Assembly (NCBI GenBank): GCA_036898165.1
Contig: CM072541.1
Location: 26,376,501 to 26,440,500 of the forward strand
Length of the DNA: 64,000 nt
Source: Silybum marianum
Lineage: Eukaryota > Streptophyta > Magnoliopsida > Asterales > Asteraceae
Direction of reading: 5' to 3'
In this document: piece after piece, positions 24,511 through 36,830 of the stretch
Layout: each line of letters opens with the position of its first letter
Numbering within the stretch: the stretch's first letter is position 1
Translations under genes and position numbers: made by a program
The notes under the pieces: generated by a model
Database searches by the model: none
What the model was told of the DNA's origin: nothing
Seen by the model: the letters and a program-made list of their open reading frames with translations, nothing else

Positions 24511-24908
24511 TTTTGTACATATACATCCTAATGTACAATATCTTTTTAGTTAATATTTTTATACAGTGTTTTTAGAAAAAGTAGAAAATATATATAATGA
24601 TTGATTAAAATGATGGATTAATTGGATGAAAAATTGGATTCATTCAATTTGATATAATGGATAATTAACCACTAGCAATATCAAATGAATTAAATCGATT
24701 CAATTGAATCATCCACTTGATTAGAGCGGATCTGATCGGTTGTTCAATGTTAATTGGATTTGCTCAGTTATCAATACCCAATATCTAATAGATGATTAAA
24801 TCAAGTCCGATCCACCTAAATTCATTATATTTCAACTGATCAACAAAATTGTTTTTATCCATCAATCATCTTCTAATATCATTATACACGACTGTATTAT
24901 TTTTAGTA

Positions 24909-25033
24909 CTCCCTCCATCTCAAAATAAGTGTTCACACTTCTTCTTTAGTCTGTCCCAAAATAAGCGTTTATTTTAAAAAAAAACAAGTGTTTACTTTAT
25001 CATTTCACTCTCAATTATACGATAAAATCTCCC
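24909..25033. mobile_element. Stowaway-like MITE, right-truncated
   Basis: Starts TA-CTCCCTCCATCTCAAAATAA, the hallmark end of Stowaway elements. The complementary right end is missing where the Mutator-like element at 25048 begins. Confidence 0.55.
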
Positions 25034-25047
25034 TCCGGCATTAAAGG

Positions 25048-26051
25048 TTGTAAACTACGATTTTTGTCCATGTCGTTCGGTGTTTATAACGATTTTCGTC
25101 CCTGTAGTTTAAAAACTGCTTTTTTCGCCCTTATGATTTGCGTTTTATTTCATTTTTCGTCCTTCATCCAAACATAGTTAAAAATTTCAGTTGAGGTGAG
25201 GGTAATATAGTCCTTTAACCTTTATTTATTATTTAATTGTATCATATATAATTATACACTTTATTCAAATTTAGGTACAACCATTTAACTGATTATAAGA
25301 TTTATAAAAAGAAACACAAAGAAAACCTACCCTAACACAAAAACCTCTAGACCCCATCTCAAACTCATCTTCTTTTGGGAAGGTCAAGATTGATTTCTTG
25401 ATCATGGTTCTGAAGCTGAACGACTTCTTCTTTTCGAGAACAGTTCCCACCAATGTGATCTTGGTGTATTCATATACGGACGAGACTTGGTGTACTGATC
25501 GTAAAGCTCACGATCTGTTACCCTATTTAACAATCAAAATTGTCCCACTCGAAGATTTATCCATATCCCTTCGGCCCAAACAGTCATGTTATTCAATCCC
25601 GTTCTTTTTGTTCCATTTTAACAATCTTCTAATGACGAAACGACTCTTATAAGCGCATCAACCTTCGTAATTCCGCCATTTTTAGTTGTCTTCACATCGA
25701 AGATCTTGAAAGCTTAATTACACGCCTATAAAGCTTCCATTAGTCGTTTTTATACGATCAACCAGTTCAAAAGAACCCAATTTGCTGCAAGATTCATATG
25801 TCCCATTGAACCTCCAATTCGGCAAAACTGTCAACAGATCTTGACCCGTAAATTGTTGAAGAATCAGACCAAAAATCGAAAGGGGAGGGGAAGGTCACGG
25901 TGGTGCAGGTTGGTGGACGGAGAGGGGACGTCGGAGGGTGATGGAGAAAGTTTATGTGGTTATAAAATATTTAGTGATATGAGATTTTTTAATGACTAGG
26001 GACAAAAATCGTTATAAATATCAAACCACAGGGACTAAAATCGTAGTTTGC
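25048..26051. mobile_element. Mutator-like element, 1.0 kb, possible captured sequence
   Basis: Long inverted ends TTGTAAACTACGATTTTTGT and, inward from the right, GCAAACTACGATTTTAGTCC. The flanking CATTAAAGG (25039-25047) and TATTAAAGG (26052-26060) match at 8 of 9. The interior 25290-25930 is less AT-rich and has overlapping open frames of 84 codons (plus, 25398-25652) and 60 codons (minus, 25271-25453). Neither belongs to a family I recognise, so capture of a host gene fragment is only a possibility. Confidence 0.7.
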
Positions 26052-26059
26052 TATTAAAG

Positions 26060-27220
26060 GGAAAAATGTATTTTAGTCAACTAAAGTGTAATTGTTATAT
26101 AGATGCCAATTTAAATATAACATATCTCATTTGTACAACCAATACAACTCAATCTATCAATATATTTATATAAGTGCTTAGGTTCATTTATTATGATTTG
26201 AATAGGTCTGAAAGTTGATTGTAATTCATTCATTATGATTAACGTTTTATATTATAGAACAATCAAAATATTTAAGAAATCTCATATCATTAAATTAAAT
26301 GAACGGTTGAGATTAAGTTGTAATGATAATACAAATGAAATAGGTTGTATAATAATTCACCCCTAGGTATATATTTTTAAAACTATAAGTCATATTTACT
26401 ATGAACATTTATTTTAGTATGGAAGAAATATAAAATAAACAAGATAAATGCAACATTCTTTTTAGACATACTAGTAATAAAATACTAGAATCACTGGTGA
26501 ATCACGTATTTGATTAAATATTATATTTTGTTTGAATAAAAAACATATTTTGTATTAAAAAGAGAACATTTCCATTGTTGTAGGCTGGATTCAATGCATG
26601 AAATTTAAAAAAAATGGTTCATTTGAAAAACTTATTTTTTCTTTTTTGTAAAATGAATTTTAATTTTATTCGAGTTATCGACAAACATCACATGGTATAT
26701 AACGATTTTTACAAATATTTATAAAGCCAAGTATTGTGATTTTCGACATTAATAAAATAAATTTCTCGTTCTAACAAACACTTTGCTTGTTCTTTGTGGT
26801 TATGATCTTTTATCCATTAAACTTTTATAACAGTTTCATTAAGTTCTACAAAAATAAATTTACCCGAATAAAATAATTGTCTAAGTTGAAAATAAATACA
26901 CCTAAATAAAGTGTCTAGGTTCAAATCACCGTGAATCCAGGATTTTTGCCGAGCAGGTCCTATAAAAAATATTTTTACCTACAAAAATCATCCATAGAAA
27001 TTTCCGTCGTTGATTACCGACAGATCACCCAAAAAATACCAATGTTTCTGGCAGAACCCGAGTTTTTTCAAAAAAATATCAACAGATTATACATCTATAA
27101 AACACCTGAGTAATATATCGCTGATTTGAATTTCCTGCCAATAATTTATCCACCAACTTTTGTAATGGTATTATGATGAATCGTCACTTTTACAATGGAT
27201 TTCACAAGGAAAATCTATAG
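26060..27220. other. Intergenic, no gene seen
   Basis: AT-rich DNA with no supported gene. Open frames are short and of biased composition. Confidence 0.45.
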
Positions 27221-27230
27221 GTAAAAGTAT

Positions 27231-27560
27231 TTCCTTTTAGTTGTGGGTGCACCTTTAAAATAGATTAAAGAGACCTAAAATCGTCAGAGGTGTTTTTAGC
27301 CAAATTACATTGTTTCAAAGGAATCTTTAAGTTTTTTTTTGGAATAATTTGAATGAACTTTTTCGATTTTTGTGATTGATTTTGAGAGATTTTTTCCGGT
27401 TTATTGTTTGATTTCGAAGGAGTTTTTGGTTGATGTTTCTTTTTTTTTCTTTAATGTGCCCAAAAAAGGTTTTGCTTGCAGAAAATCGATTGAATGGATA
27501 TATAGGACCCTGATCAGCAAATAGGTCCTCCCTCCCCTATCAGTGTCACTCAAATATTAT
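27231..27560. mobile_element. CAGTGGCGGATC-type element, degenerate copy
   Basis: Shares the 'cacctttaaaatagattaaa', 'gtcagaggtgtttttagcc' and 'gattttgagagattttt' landmarks with copies near 15111, 35470 and 44997. The terminal repeats are eroded. Confidence 0.4.
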
Positions 27561-29590
27561 TTTCAAAGTCACCATACAACAAATAACATAACCCTCATTG
27601 AACTTAGAGTCCCCACGGTAAGGTCTATATAGTATGTTTATTGTGAATTTGATCATTGTGGTATTTAATTTGTCTTGGTCATCGGCTCTCTGACAGACGC
27701 CTCCATTAACTCTGTTAAATCATAACCATTTTAGTTTTTTTGTCTAATTTTTGTCCTTTTTCTACAAAAAAAATTACACACACGTATATATAACAATATC
27801 AAAATAAATAAACTAGGATATTATTAAATCAATTATATTAAATACCACTTATTGAAATGGTTGAAGAAGATAAGGTTTTATTGTTATAAATTAATTAAAA
27901 TTTTAAGTTAATCAAATCAAACTATAAAATCATATTTTATTTTATTTAGATGAAATAAAATAAAATATGATTTTTTCATATGATTTGTTTAAATTAAAAT
28001 AAACTATTATGTTAAAGACAATTTAATTTTATCATTCTTTTTCTATCATTGTAATAAATAAATTTATTATTGATTTTTTAACAGAAAAATCATTGAAAAA
28101 CACTAATAAATGAACTTCATTTTATCATCCTAAAATTAGGGTTTTCAATTTTTATATTATTTTTCATTCAAAAATTCAAAGGCAACTATTTCAATTTAAT
28201 CCAAATGAAATGTTAATACATACCGTCATCTTTGTAAGTTAAAATTTAACAATCCCTATATAAACTTTAACCAGATTTTGATACCTAAATAAACAAAAAT
28301 ACTAAAACAATAAAACTAAATTGTATTTAATATAATTAATTTTTCAATTTAAACAAATCAAATCATAAAATAACATTTTTATTTATTTATTTTGATATCA
28401 TTATATATACATACATATGTATGTGTATTTTATAGGAAAAATACAGAAGTTAAAAAAGCTAAAATGACTCTTGATTTAAAGAAGTTATCGGAGATATTAA
28501 CCAGATAGACTATGACCAAAACAAATTAAATATCATAATGCTCAAAATTCATAAAAAAACATACCATAGAAACTAGTAAAAAAAAATCAAAAAACAGGAA
28601 CCAGATCCACAATTCACTCTTGAACTTACATTGAATTATTTTTGAAAGTTAGCATACTAATAAACGAAAAAACATTACATAGTAGAAAAACAAAGTAATT
28701 CAACAACAAAACAACTGTAAAATACAGTTAAAGTAAAACAATATTAACGTATTATTGTATTTTTTTTCTTTCTGATCTTTTTTCTACCATAGACCAATTA
28801 ACCAAACTAAGATTCGATTTGATAGTGTTATAAATTTTTTGTCGGTTCGATTATGATGGGTTTTTTAATGAATTTTCGACTTTAGGTTTTTGTAGCACAC
28901 ACCTACGTATAAAGACACATGCAAAATTAATATGTTATACATTAAATGTAATTAAAAATAGCCATTAAACATTACTTATTGGCATTTAATAATTATCTTT
29001 AAGTTTTATGGTCATATTCTGATTATATTCTTTCCATCACAATTGGTTGATATAAATTGGTATAAATTTTACAGATTTGTATGGAAAAAAAATCTTTGTT
29101 TTAAAAAATGCAGGACAAATATTATATAATATGTAAGTTATTATAATGTATTATTTAAATTTTGTAGAATTTATAGTATATAATTTGATATGTAATTTAA
29201 GAAAAAAAATTGAAATAATTTAACGTGATTAAAAAGGATGTTATAGTATTCATTTATATTCTGAAGTTTACTTTGTTGTAGTCTTTAACTTTGTCAGTTC
29301 CATTGGTTTTGAGTTGACATGGATCCATCGAGTCTATTTATGTTATCTTTTTTGACTTCCTCTTTAAACTGGTTTCCCCCCTTGACAATTACACGTCACA
29401 AGTCTGTACTCGGTAAGTTTTCCTTTTATTGACTACAATCAAGATCTCAATTCAGGTTTAAGTACTGTTCGATTAGGTTTGGTGTCAACTCTAACAACGT
29501 TTTGATTGTGATGCTATGATAAAGCTTTTGTTAAAGAGCTTTCAGTTTTCATGTTTGACCTTGCATGTTGCTGGCATGCACGTCCACATT
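27561..29590. other. Intergenic, no gene seen
   Basis: Extremely AT-rich sequence with no coding signal. There are no well-bounded repeats that I could align. Confidence 0.4.
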
Positions 29591-29593
29591 TTG

Positions 29594-29887
29594 TAAGCAA
29601 CAACAACATGAGTGGATTTCACTGTCTTTTGCAACAATGATGACTTGAATAGCAATTATATTCGGTTTAAGTCGTGATCAAAAAACACAGTATATTCTAT
29701 TTCAGTTGTAACAACGATTGTGGCATGATGATGGTATTCTAAGCAGCAACAACATGAGCAAGTTTCAGTGTCTTTTGCAGCAAATGACGACTTACAGAGC
29801 AATTATATTCAGTTTAAGTCATGATCAAGATAGGATAGTATCTTCCGTTTCAAGTACAACGACAACTATAACATGATAATGGTATTC
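29594..29887. repeat. Two-copy tandem repeat, about 147 bp unit
   Basis: Copy A (29594-29739) and copy B (29740-29887) share, in order, 'taagcaacaacaacatgag', 'tcttttgca', 'agcaattatattc', 'gtttaagtc', 'gatca' and 'atgatggtattc', with roughly 80% identity. No open frame spans either copy. Confidence 0.7.
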
Positions 29888-30477
29888 ATCATCAACAATA
29901 TCTACAACAGGTTGGCCTTAGCCGGTTAGGATGCATAACTTTATGTTTATTCCAATTTATTTTCTATTATATGGTAGGGTTTCAATATGCTTTAATACAC
30001 AACGAAGGTTTAAATCTTCTTTTAAAAAATTGTTTCTTATTAGTTGTTCTTTCAACCAGTGTAGATGTCAGTTATATATAATCCGCTTATTCACATTGAT
30101 ATCAATATATTATATAACTTTCAGTATAATATGATTTACAACAGCTTAAAAAATCAAACATTAGATATATCGTAAAAGATATAAAAAATTATATGTGTAT
30201 AATTAATATGTGTTTGAGTGGGTGTTTGGTGTGTGTTTTTTTTCCATTAGTTTGGTAGAAATAGTGAAAGGACAATTATTTGTTTCACCAACCAGACAAA
30301 AAACACACCCCTTTTTGTGGCATCCAACTGTAACTCTGTTTCATGAAAATCCAATTTGGTCCTTTTTTTGCTTCACAAGCAACTTTGCATTATGTTTTTA
30401 CCCAAAATATTTGGGAATTTTTAACCAACTTTTTGTCCATATTCTTCTAGAATGTGAGTGAGATACTAAGTCCAATA

Positions 30478-30509
30478 GGGGGGGTGGGGGTGGGGGTGGG
30501 TGGGTAGGG
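30478..30509 (+). repeat. G-rich tract, potential G-quadruplex
   Basis: Runs of three to six G separated by single T bases, followed by a GGTAGGGA stretch. It has at least four G-tracts with one-base loops, so G-quadruplex formation is plausible from sequence. No associated gene. Confidence 0.55.
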
Positions 30510-30643
30510 AAGGAAGAAGGGACACATTAATTTGTGGAGGATGAAATGTCCTTTTTGTTTTATTTATCATATATATAAATTGGAACAACATAGAAACTAT
30601 ATGGATTGTTTTTTGTTATAAAAATATATATAGATATATTTAA

Positions 30644-31025
30644 AGAGTAAACTACAAATTTTGTCTTTGTGGTTTTGCTTAAGACAACACTTTTAGTTTT
30701 ATGTTTTTTCCGAAATTACAAGATGTGCATTATGGTTTGTAAGAACGTCTAGATTAAAGTACGTTCCTGTAACAATTGTTAAAAAAAACCTGTTAATTGT
30801 GAGTATTTTCATTTTTATTGATTTTTTTTTTGTTTTTTATCCAATCAAAATTGATAAAAGAAATGAAAATAACTCTCATTTTACGGAATTATTTAATGCC
30901 TTTGGAGGAAAGAACTAAATCCGAACGTTTTTGCAAACCACGATGGTCATCTTGTAAGTTTAAAACTGTAGGAACGAAAAAGGTTATTTTTGACACACCA
31001 TAGGGACCAATTATGTAGTTTATTC
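30644..31025. mobile_element. Short Mutator-like element
   Basis: Ends AGAGTAAACTACAAATTTTG and, inward from the right, GAATAAACTACATAATTGGT. The flanking 9-mers TATATTTAA (30635-30643) and TATGTTTAA (31026-31034) agree at 8 of 9. No coding capacity. Confidence 0.65.
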
Positions 31026-31119
31026 TATGTTTAAATAGATTGTGGAAAATATTAGATTGGGTAATTTTCAAAAAACGAATCCATCATGGTTTTATTTTAC
31101 ATTTAATAAGTAGGATTAA

Positions 31120-31409
31120 GGGGTCGTTTACTTAAACGCTTAGCTGAGTAAATGCTTATCAAGTCATATTATCTTATCGGATGAATATGACAAAGACCAA
31201 AAATCTTACCCGGTAAGAGAAAATGCAATGACCGAGAGTCTTACCTGGTATAAGTGAGGGCGACGACTCTTACCACGGTTAGCGTTTACCAAGTAAATTG
31301 TTGCATACGATATCATTTTGGTAGATTAAGATCTTACCCAATAAGTAAGTAATAGTCTTGAATTTTGCTGGTAAACACTTATCCAGATAAGTTTTGGTAA
31401 ACGGCTACT
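31120..31409. mobile_element. GGGGCCGTTTAC PIF/Harbinger MITE, copy 3
   Basis: Left end GGGGTCGTTTACTTAAACGC and right end (inward) 'agtagccgtttaccaaaac'. The interior has the family's 'cttacccggtaagag' and 'gttgcatacgatatcatttt' blocks. It is in the opposite orientation to copy 1. Confidence 0.65.
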
Positions 31410-32780
31410 GAGTTACAAAAAATCATATGATTTAAAAGTTATATAATTAGTAACAGGCATATATAGTAGTTATTTATGAAATTAACAAAAAGATAGAAAA
31501 AGTGTTGGCATGTATCGATCCTATTCATGTTCAACAAGACGGGTAAAGTGTTTTCATGTATTTTCAAAAAAATACGACAATTATTTGTAAATAAAAATTG
31601 AAATATAATCATTTAGAAAATTAAAAATCATATTTACTAACGAGTAAAATAACAGTTGATAAATTTGTTTTAACTATTTCGTTTTTCACACTGATTGTTT
31701 TTCCGATGGTTCTTGTCCTTTTGACTTTTGAGTTTAAAAGGAACACAATTACATTCCTTTGCACTAATTAAGATTATGTTAGTTGATTAATGATCGTTAT
31801 ATCAAATTTGTCAAGAAATGTCTATTTCTCAGCTCAAATAAGTCAAACAACTGAAATATGAGACCATGTCAAACCAGACGTACACAATAATTTTATTCAG
31901 AGGTAAGATGTACACAACAGACAACAGATACCTTACATTAATCCCAAGGATTAAGGAGATTGTTTCCATGAATAACCATCAGCTTGATAATTTTTTTTTT
32001 CGTAAAAAGGTATTATAGAAGTTTTCAATGATCCATACAACTTGTAAAAGAAAGATTTCATGAATTAGAAACTTAACTACTAGCAAATGAAATACAAGAT
32101 ACTGTTCAAAAAATGAAAGAATAAAATGTCTGACAATTTATTTGTTCTTCAAGTGGCTATCAAAGTGTCGACAATAAGACAAATAATATTCTCGTTGAAC
32201 AACTTTACTAATAATAAACAACAAGTTTAACAGGACAAATGCCGTATAATTTCGTATTATCTTTTCTTTATTACTGTATTTAATATGATTAGTAATAATT
32301 ATTTGATAGAAAAACAGGTTGGATTTTATCTCATAGAGATTCCATTAGAAAGTGAAGATCTTCCCAAAAAGAATTTTGATAATTATTATCAAATCTTTAA
32401 CCACCAAACTTTTAATTTAATTATCCTTCCTAATTATTTTGACACCCCACAAACATCAAGTACAAATATTACCATTAATAATGTTTAATTTTGTACTGCA
32501 AAAATTCATATTCAAATTTATGGCAATTAAACGAATTATTACACTTTTTTAATTGTACAAAAAATTATTTTATTTCAACCAAAAATTAAGTACTATCTTA
32601 AATTGTAAACGTTTTTAAAAATATTACAACCATAGTCTACAATTTAGTAAACACGTTCTGGTCTATTTGTTTAGATGGTTTGACTTGATTATAAGTTTCG
32701 AGTTTAAACTATAAATTAAAAAAAATCAAATCCAATATACAAGTTAAAAATACAAACCATAGTCTACAATTTAGTAATTA
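31410..32780. other. Intergenic, no gene seen
   Basis: AT-rich DNA. A 67-codon frame at 32285-32488 has no recognisable features and is probably chance. Confidence 0.45.
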
Positions 32781-33096
32781 GAGCATCTCTATAATTTTTT
32801 TTAAATGAAAAATCAAACTTATAAATCAATAAAAAATATTACATTCTATATTTTTAATAAAATATTATTTATTTTATCTAAACATTTAATTTCAATTTTT
32901 CTTATTGATGGGAAATAATAAAAAATAGTTTCTCTTTCATGGTAATCATTTTTTGAGATTTCTCCAAATTTGGAGATTAGTGTAACATTTTTCATGTTTT
33001 CTCTGTTTTGAAGAAAGTTTTAAAGATACTGTTGGAGTCAAAAGTTGTTCAAAATCTTTATTTTTCTCCATTTTTAAGATGTTATTTTAGATCCTC
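32781..33096. mobile_element. GAGCATCTCC-type MITE
   Basis: Starts GAGCATCTCTATAAT and ends 'gatcctc', with TTA on both sides (32778-32780 and 33097-33099). The interior shares 'tttggagatt' and 'ctccattttt' with the other family members. Confidence 0.6.
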
Positions 33097-33385
33097 TTAG
33101 TAATTAGTAAATTAAAGAATTCATAAAATTGTTTTGGAAATAAAGAAAAAAGAAAAAGGAAAAGAAAAAGAAAAAAAGAATTGGGGAAGAATGCGCGAAG
33201 GACGAACATTCCTGCTCGAATCTTCATAAAATTCAACGACGATAAGTTTAATTTAATTTTTTAATCCAAAATTTGTTCGAAAACGATGAATATAAATCTG
33301 GGTATAATTTGTTATCCTCAAGATTCACAACGCCACGATTGAATTTGCTGCAAACATTCAACTGTCTTCGATCGCTGTTGGTTAG

Positions 33386-34171
33386 GTAATTCATTCCGTT
33401 TTAAAACTTCATCTTCATATGCATTATTAACCGGCGTTAATGGCCTCCGCCGCCGCCGCCGTCGTTGATCGGATCTCGCCGTCGACGTGTTCTGTTTTCA
33501 TGTAGGTTTATCCAAATACGCCGACGTTTTGATCATTTTTATGTGATTTTCAGTAACCTAATTTTTTGATTTTGGGTGATTCATTGAATCAATGGTGCTT
33601 GATTCGTGATGAATTAGTGGTTAATGATTTCGATATTATGAAATTTGCATGGTGTTTACCAATTCGATGATTAGTTTTATGAAAGTTTTTGATTTATTAG
33701 ATTTTATGGCCATTGTTGGTGGTAAGAGTTCTTGGATTTGAATACTGAAATCTACAAGATTCCCATCTTCAAGCAGTAGCTGAACGGTTAGGTGCAAAAT
33801 GATTAAGTGATTTGAATGATTAAGATGCTCTTATGATATAGTGCAAAATAAAATCTCATTGCTTAGTAATTGTTTAGGGCTCTTAATGGTCAAGGGAGGT
33901 TCAGCATACAAAATGATTCAGAGCGTTTTAGAACCATTAAGAGGGAGACTTGTTTTTGCCAAAAAGTATCCACCTCTTAGCGATTCAGATGCTGCCTCTT
34001 AATGGAACCGTTAAGAGGTACACTGAATAAGTCATTTTCTATATCATTAAGCCAAGACCAAAACAGTCATTTATAGCTGACCGAATAAGCTGTGAATCCT
34101 ATTAAGTCTATTAAGCCGTTAACAAACACACCCTCACTGTTTCTTTATAATTTTCGAATTTCCTCCAACAG
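33386..34171 (+). other. Probable 5'-UTR intron of the 34-kb gene
   Basis: Donor TTAG|GTAAT at 33385/33386 and acceptor CCTCCAACAG at 34171 bracket an intron lying directly upstream of the 34242 start codon. It contains a GC-rich 21-codon ATG frame (33440-33505, reading MASAAAAVVDR then ISPSTCSVFM) and Tourist-like MITE sequence (about 33878-34131). Inferred from splice consensus only. Confidence 0.45.
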
Positions 34172-34241
34172 GTATTTCACTAGAGATGAAGTATTGATGT
34201 GAATTCAAGATTTCTTGATTTCATCAAAAAAGCTTAATAAA

Positions 34242-34948
34242 ATGGTAAAGGAAGAAGAACCCAATATTATTGACATCGAAAGTACCGGAATCAAATCCGA
34301 ATTCGACCCAAGAAACGAGCCGGTGACAGGTGGAAAACGAGCCAAAAACCTGCTAAAATCAGTAATCGGAACTTTGAATTTTGAAGGATCAGATGAAGGT
34401 GAAGAAGATAGCAGTAGAACTTCATTAAAAACCAGTGATGAAGATGAAGATGATGATGAATATGATGATTATTGAATCATCGGTTAACAACAAATTCGAA
34501 GGATATAAAAGCGATCATATGCCATTTTTAGGAAAAAGTTCACAAAACCCGAAACACACGAAAAAGCCACCTCGGCCACGAAAAGGTCCGTCATTAAATA
34601 CAAGTGATTTGCAGTTAGTTAGGGAGATTTCCGAGCTGGTTATTAAAAAACGATCTAGGGTTGAACGATTGAAAGCTATGAAGAAGATGAGAACAGTTCG
34701 AGCATCATCATCATCATCATCGTTATCGTTACCATCATCATCATCATCACCATCATCATTATCATCATCAAAAAGCAGCCTTTTTGCTATGATGGTCACC
34801 ATTCTCTTTTTCATCATCATACTTTTTCAAGGTACATTTTAGAGCTTTATTCACCAATTATGCATATTAGCATGCTTTATTGAATCATGGTTAAGTTAAG
34901 CCATTGTGGACCATTTTTTTTTTCTCAGGTTTTGGCTCGAACCGCTAG
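34242..34948 (+). CDS. Putative tail-anchored protein, frame broken
   Basis: Two overlapping frames together resemble one plant protein. The first (34242-34475, 77 residues) begins MVKEEEPNIIDIES, contains NLLKSVIGTLNFEG (about residues 46-59) and ends in an acidic run DEDEDDDEYDDY before a stop. The second, one base out of register (open 34429-34842), continues with KKPPRPRKGPSLN, a basic helix LVREISELVIKKRSRVERLK, a poly-Ser tract and a C-terminal hydrophobic segment (FAMMVTILFFIIILFQG). This looks like a tail-anchored membrane protein. A donor CAAG|GTACAT at 34831 and acceptor at 34928 would add a short exon (GFGSNR, stop 34946-34948). A one-base gain or two-base loss in the GAT/GAA repeat 34429-34473 would explain the break. 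It could be a pseudogene, an assembly error or a wrong model. Function unknown. Confidence 0.5.
34429..34473 (+). repeat. GAT/GAA repeat at the frame break
   Basis: Short tandem GATGAA/GATGAT units where the two frames of the 34-kb gene overlap. Replication slippage here could shift the frame, although loss or gain of whole units would not. A further TCA/ATC repeat lies at 34705-34770. Confidence 0.6.
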
Positions 34949-35470
34949 CAGTCAGAACAAGTGGTTTAGTCTCTGATCCCAGGACCGCGGTTAACTGACC
35001 GGTTAAGCATCTGGCTCAGCCCAAAACTCTCTTCTGGTGCCTAATCTTTTTAGGGTTGTTTTAGTTGCTAGCTCTTAATGTACATTCGGTTCCCATATGG
35101 TTAACTTTGTAGGATGATCTTCATTGTTTACCGATTGAAACATCTTTATTGGATTTAACATTCGTATTGCAAATTTTTTTGTCCCACTAAGATTAGACAG
35201 AACGGAGAAAATTGGTAAGTTACTAAACTGTCCATGTCAAATTGGAACACCAAAATCTTCAAGAATTCTTTGACCTTTCTACCAAACTCTCGCATCTCAA
35301 ATTGGTGTCAAAAACATAATTTCATTCAGACATTTCATCGAACGGTTGGTTTGCATAACTGAAGAGGCAAAAAAAAAAAATTATTTTAAATGCATTCTCG
35401 AAATGAACACCATTTTTAGCATCAGAGTAAACAACTAAACATGCATCTCTAACAAGGGAGGAGGTTATCA

Positions 35471-35790
35471 AAACCAGTGGCAGATCCAAAAAATTTATCT
35501 AGTGGGGTCCCATTAAGGTAGACTAAAGGCACGTAAAGTCACCCGACGTGTTTCGGAATTTTTCTAAAGTTTTTTAGTTGATTTCAAGGGATTTTCTTAG
35601 TGTTTTTGTCGATTTTGAAGGATTTTTTCGGTTTTTTTTGTTGATTTCAAGGAATTTTCTTAGTGTTTTTGTCGATTTTGAAGGATTTTTTCGGTTTTTT
35701 TTGTTGATTTCAAGAGACCTTTTTAGTGTTTTTGTCAATCGCTGGCAAGATGAGGTCCCTTGAAAAATTTTACTGGGAAGAACTAAGACT
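35471..35790. mobile_element. CAGTGGCGGATC-type element with internal tandem repeat
   Basis: Opens 'ccagtggcagatccaaaaaa' and shares 'gtcccattaaggtagactaa' and 'gtcacccgacgtgtttcgg' with the 44997 copy. An internal 63-bp unit repeats 2.5 times (35581-35740). Since 63 is divisible by three, this creates a 61-codon frame that is not a gene. Confidence 0.55.
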
Positions 35791-36695
35791 AAATCTAGTA
35801 TTTATGATATTTTTTAGCGTATAATTTTTTTATTTAACAATTCACTGATCAAAACATAATCTCATCAAAAAATGATTGGTTATCTGTCAGACAACCATGT
35901 AACCATGCCAGAACCCACATGAGATGGGGTGGCAACGATCATCTACTGAGCCATGGTCAGTCAAGACCATGGGTCTCTGTTAATCACGCTCTGGTTACAT
36001 GGTGATGGTTCATCAACCAAATATGGGTTTCTGTCTTCTTAGGAATCAAGAATACAGAGGTACGAGCCTATAGAACAGATCCTGTTCAAGTAAGGTCGTA
36101 TCTATATATCTCACCATGCTCTTTATATAGCTGCATTTGTTTGCACTTCCAACCGATGTGGGTAGACCCATTGTCTGACTGAATCTACTGGGTCCTTGTT
36201 TTTACCTTTGAAAATTCCAAATCTTTTCTATTAAAAATAAATAATAATTTTATATATAACCTATTGAGTGTTATATTTTAATTTGAAATAGAGATTATTT
36301 ACATTAAAATACATTTGTCTTTTTTTATTAATTTAATATAGATATATGTTTCATACATATAAGTAATGTCTATTGTTATATATCAACCAAGCATGATAAT
36401 GCAATATATAAATAATGTCTATTATTTTGTTTATTCTAGTAATCTAGTTTGTTATTCATTCAATTATTTTGTCATGTAATTCATTTTTTATACAACCTAT
36501 TGATTCAAACTTATCTTTATCTGTTTTCATTTGATTAAAGAAACACGAACTTCAAATGGGTTTTCTTGTTTATATGCTAATTATCTATTAACACATTTTG
36601 TTTTTTCAGATAAAATATAGACTATATGTTGTTTAGCTCATTTCGTGTTCATTTTCCACACCATCATGAAGGTAAGAAATGACCATAGATGCAAT

Positions 36696-36830
36696 TAAGG
36701 GTGTTAACGAGTCGAGTTTAAGTCAACTTAACCAACTTAGCTTGTATGAAAACTCGTTTAAATTTTTCGAGCTGAGCTGAGCTATTTGAGCACACACTTT
36801 TTCGAGCCGAATAAGTTGACAACACCCCTA
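36696..36830. mobile_element. hAT MITE with perfect 8-bp TSD
   Basis: A 135-bp element with ends TAAGGGTGTTAACGAG and, inward from the right, TAGGGGTGTTGTCAAC. The same 8-bp GATGCAAT flanks both sides (36688-36695 and 36831-36838). The interior is rich in 'cgag/ctcg' palindromes. An 8-bp duplication is the hAT signature. Confidence 0.8.

Noticed and set aside
30210..30461. 83-codon Phe-rich frame
   Set aside because: Phe-rich because of T-runs; its first 90 bp look like a short inverted repeat (gggtgtttggtgtgtg against aaaaaacacacccc).
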